In this document: positions 61,780 through 64,000 of the stretch, one piece after another
Layout: the number at the start of each line of letters is the position of its first letter
Position numbering within the stretch: the stretch's first letter is position 1
Assembly (NCBI RefSeq): GCF_900094575.1
Contig: NZ_FMAE01000007.1
Coordinates: 434,001 to 498,000 of the forward strand
Reading direction: 5' to 3'
DNA: 64,000 bases
DNA from: Bradyrhizobium yuanmingense
Lineage (GTDB): Bacteria; Pseudomonadota; Alphaproteobacteria; Rhizobiales; Xanthobacteraceae
Notes under the pieces: model-generated
Database searches by the model: none
What the model was told of the DNA's origin: nothing
The model's input: only the letters and a program-made list of their open reading frames with translations
Made by a program: the position numbers and the translations under genes

Positions 61780-62406
61780 TCACCGCGGCGACGTGAACGG
61801 AATGATCATCGGAACGCGACGGCAATAGGCTCCATAGGCGTCCTCGCCGAGCTCCTTCGAGAGGAACACCTCTTCCATCCGGCCCTTCTGCCACATGCCG
61901 AGCGAGATCAGGATCGCGCCGAGGATCGTCGTCACCAAGCCGATCGCAACGCCGGTCACCAGCATGCCGAAGATTAGGCCGGTGTAGATCGGGTGGCGGA
62001 CGATACCGTAAGGGCCGGTGTCAATGACGCGGTGGTCTTCCTTCTGGGTGATGGTGTTGGACCAGAATTTTCCGAGATGCAGCCGCCCCCACCATGCGAA
62101 AGCGATGCCGGCGACGGAGAGGACCGCAGCGATGATGATGCCGGTGTTGCCGAGCACCCAAAGCGGCTTCCAGCCCATGGCTTCCGCAATGAACGGCGTG
62201 TACAGGATGCCGCCGACCAGGATCGGCAGGCGATAGCGCTGCGACTCCAGCGTCATGACCTGCTTCTTGGTCTGCCCCTGCCAGAACGAGGCGCCGACCC
62301 AGCTGACCAGAAAAGCGAGCCAGATCAGGGCGAGCAGTTGCGTCGGCCAGGTCGTGGTCCAGCCACCCCAGGCGACAGAGAGAAGCTTGCTGAAATCGAA
62401 AGACAT
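61780..62406 (-). CDS. Isoprenylcysteine methyltransferase-like membrane protein
   Basis: A 208-residue membrane protein with about five hydrophobic segments. The conserved ICMT/phospholipid-methyltransferase motif is HRVIDTGPYGIVRHPIYTGLIFGML near residues 128-152, and a final GEDAYGAYCRRVPMIIPF lies at the end. Bacterial members methylate membrane lipids or small molecules; the substrate here is unknown. I chose the ATG at 62406; the frame running to 63240 is an extension. It starts 26 bp after the epimerase stop and probably belongs to the same transcript. Confidence 0.85.
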   Translation of the reverse strand: MSFDFSKLLSVAWGGWTTTWPTQLLALIWLAFLVSWVGASFWQGQTKKQVMTLESQRYRLPILVGGILYTPFIAEAMGWKPLWVLGNTGIIIAAVLSVAGIAFAWWGRLHLGKFWSNTITQKEDHRVIDTGPYGIVRHPIYTGLIFGMLVTGVAIGLVTTILGAILISLGMWQKGRMEEVFLSKELGEDAYGAYCRRVPMIIPFTSPR

Positions 62407-62432
62407 GAAGGTTCTTTGCGTTTGAAGCGGCG

Positions 62433-63464
62433 TCAGCTCGCGCGCGAGGACAGCGCGTGATGCTTGAGGGCGCCGGAGGGCTGCTGGCCGTTGCGGGCGA
62501 GCAGGTGGGTGATGGTTTCGCGCAAGACGGGCTCGATCGGACGCGGCGAATAGCCGAGTTCGGTACGGGCTTTGCCGATCGAAAGATCGCTCGCGGCGAG
62601 CGCGATCCGCACGCCCTCGGCGGTGCCGTTGGGCGGCCGGCGCGTGATGTGGTCGGCGATGTATTCGAGCATGATCGCGGAGAGCTCGGCGATCTTGCCG
62701 GGTACGACGACGGGAAATTGCCGGCGTCCGCTCATCGTCGACATCATGCGCAGGATGTCGCCGAGCGGGACGCAGTCGCCGCCGAGGATGTAGCGCTGCC
62801 CGAGGCGGCCGCGTTCCATGGTCAGGACCAGGCCCATGGCGACGTCGCGGACGTCGACCAGATTGACCAGGAAGTTGAGGTGCGGCTGCACCTTCTTCTG
62901 CAGGAAGTACCAGAGCATCGCGGTCGGCGGTGTCAGATGTTGGTCGGCGGCGCCGATCGGCATGGTCGGCGTGCCGATCACCAGCGGGAAGCCCGCTTCT
63001 GCCGCTTTGGCGGCATGATGCTCGGCGAGCGATTTCGACCGGGTGTAGGCGCCGGGCATTGCCTCGGCCGGCTGCAGCGCCTCTTCGGCGGGAACGCCCT
63101 TGAGGTCGGAATAGGGGAACAGGATCGATTCGGTCGAGCAATGCAGGAAGCGCGAGACGCCGCGCTTCATCGCCGCCGCCAGCACGATCTCGGTGCCGCG
63201 GCAATTGACCTCGTGAAAGTCCTGCTTGTTGTCGACCCACATGCCGGGCAGGCCGGCGAGGTGATAGACCTGATCGCAGCCGGCGATCGCCGCATCGACC
63301 GCGGCACAGTCCAGCACCGAGCCGTGGACGTGCTCGACATCCGCGTTCGCCGCGCTCGGCACACGGACATCGAGAACGCGGACCCGCTGCCCACGGGCGC
63401 GGAGCGCTTCTACGAGGTGATGTCCGATGAAGCCACTGCCACCGGTAACCAGGACGAGAGCCAT
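62433..63464 (-). CDS. NAD-dependent epimerase/dehydratase family protein
   Basis: A 343-residue extended short-chain dehydrogenase. The nucleotide-binding motif GGSGFIGHH is at 8-16, the catalytic triad is Ser110, Tyr140 and Lys144 (GAYTRSKSLAE), and VYHLAGLPG near 67-75 is the second family motif. Sequence shape resembles dihydroflavonol 4-reductase-like or sterol-dehydrogenase-like members; substrate unknown. It begins 28 bp after the stop of the Mpo1-like gene. The extension to 63752 is rejected because MALVLVTGG is the fold start. Confidence 0.9.
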   Translation of the reverse strand: MALVLVTGGSGFIGHHLVEALRARGQRVRVLDVRVPSAANADVEHVHGSVLDCAAVDAAIAGCDQVYHLAGLPGMWVDNKQDFHEVNCRGTEIVLAAAMKRGVSRFLHCSTESILFPYSDLKGVPAEEALQPAEAMPGAYTRSKSLAEHHAAKAAEAGFPLVIGTPTMPIGAADQHLTPPTAMLWYFLQKKVQPHLNFLVNLVDVRDVAMGLVLTMERGRLGQRYILGGDCVPLGDILRMMSTMSGRRQFPVVVPGKIAELSAIMLEYIADHITRRPPNGTAEGVRIALAASDLSIGKARTELGYSPRPIEPVLRETITHLLARNGQQPSGALKHHALSSRAS

Positions 63465-63492
63465 GCAGTAGGTTGCTGTTTCGCTTCGAGCG

Positions 63493-64000
63493 TTATCGGG
63501 TTGAAAGGGAATTGGCCGGAAGAGGCGCCAGAATCGCGGCAAGGTCGCGACGGAAACCCAGTGCAATGAATAATTTTGCCATGACGAACATCGGTCCAAG
63601 CAAAAGATGCGAGGGGAACGTGAACAACGAGGCCTCGCGCCCCTCAAAAACCTTGTGGCCGATGGCCTGTGCGGCGAGGCCGAGCACCACCAGCGTGGCG
63701 AAAATCGCCCACATCGTCGCGGTGCCGACTTGCGCCGCGATGGTCGTCGCAACCGAAAACAGCACGACGGAGACGGCCAGAATGCCGAGCCCGAGCGCCG
63801 CGTCGAGCAGCAGCCAATAAATCAAGACCGGAACAGCCAGGACCACCGCCAGGCTGACGTTGAATCCGAACAGCGGAAGCTTGACCAGCGTCAGCGGCAG
63901 CACGGCGCCGGTGAACAGCAGCAGGATGCCGACCACATGCATCGCCGTATTGCGGGGATCGCGATGGTACTCGACATAAACGGCAAGTTGGCGCTGGAAA
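63493..64000 (-). CDS. Mpo1-like (DUF962) membrane protein, partial
   Basis: The gene runs off the window at its 5' end: the frame continues upstream of the ATG at 63942 without stop to base 64000 and shows VEYHRDPRNTAMHVVG, the DUF962 signature with two conserved His residues; the ATG at 63942 is therefore internal. At least 168 residues are seen, with four hydrophobic segments and a second His motif (THLLLGPMF, here SHLLLGPM). Mpo1 in yeast is a 2-hydroxy fatty acid dioxygenase; bacterial members are uncharacterised. It precedes the epimerase and methyltransferase genes, suggesting lipid-related work. Confidence 0.88.
   Translation of the reverse strand, partial: FQRQLAVYVEYHRDPRNTAMHVVGILLLFTGAVLPLTLVKLPLFGFNVSLAVVLAVPVLIYWLLLDAALGLGILAVSVVLFSVATTIAAQVGTATMWAIFATLVVLGLAAQAIGHKVFEGREASLFTFPSHLLLGPMFVMAKLFIALGFRRDLAAILAPLPANSLSTR

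Noticed and set aside
61780..63240. Apparent 486-residue fusion of epimerase region and ICMT
   Set aside because: The N-terminal half is a shadow of the epimerase gene; the methyltransferase starts at 62406.

Overview
The window reads as chromosomal DNA of an alphaproteobacterium of the Bradyrhizobium / Nitrobacteraceae type. The reasons are high GC content, GTG and TTG starts alongside ATG, a CcrM-type GANTC methyltransferase, a DUF1236 protein, a phosphoketolase-acetate kinase pair, a CYP199-like P450, and many dispersed palindromic intergenic repeats of the kind found in this group. The genus is inferred from recognised families, not from a database search. I see no rRNA, tRNA, CRISPR array, insertion sequence, integrase or prophage. 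Most genes are housekeeping or core-metabolic, and no interval looks recently transferred.

Layout. 0-8.3 kb: chemoreceptor, glutathione transferase, small membrane protein, ccrM, zinc metallopeptidase, moaB, a MarR-GNAT fusion regulator and a small glycosyltransferase. 8.5-13.1 kb: an RMD1/DUF155 membrane protein, then the leftward phosphoketolase-acetate kinase operon (xfp-ackA). 13.3-18.5 kb: a radical SAM protein behind a LexA-type SOS box, a VOC protein, rnhB, a GT39-like membrane protein and a family-4-like uracil-DNA glycosylase. 18.8-26.9 kb: ETF-ubiquinone oxidoreductase, a TPR lipoprotein-like/secreted protein, ispE, and a leftward gene string HxlR regulator - ketoacyl-ACP synthase - LysE exporter - alpha/beta hydrolase. 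27.2-34 kb: polyprenyl diphosphate synthase, DUF2007 protein, TrmN6-like methyltransferase, S49 peptidase, glyQ-glyS. 34.2-43.2 kb: DUF1236 and DUF3096 proteins, ppdK, a Bcr/CflA efflux pump, aminopeptidase P, prmA and a solitary Flp pilin. 43.4-51.4 kb: a phytoene-dehydrogenase-like oxidoreductase, a fused transporter/spermidine synthase, a glycerophosphodiesterase, an L,D-transpeptidase and an ABC-2 exporter. 51.6-56.5 kb: two related secreted Ser-Asp-His hydrolase-like proteins, the second carrying a LysM domain, flank a module of ABC solute-binding protein, P450 and divergent MarR. 56.7-64 kb: tartrate-dehydrogenase-like enzyme, LysR regulator, aspartate dehydrogenase, PQQ-type sugar dehydrogenase, and a leftward string Mpo1-like protein (cut by the window end) - epimerase - ICMT-like methyltransferase.

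How genes work together. xfp and ackA form a two-step route from sugar phosphates to acetate and ATP, and a FixK/FNR-type box upstream suggests microoxic control. glyQ/glyS are the two subunits of one synthetase. The ABC ATPase and permease form one exporter. The solute-binding protein, P450 and MarR look like an aromatic-acid sensing and oxidation unit. Four small genes of 32, 51, 54 and 59 residues were placed by reading start codons and ribosome binding sites directly. All start choices, operator calls and operon calls come from inspection of this sequence only.
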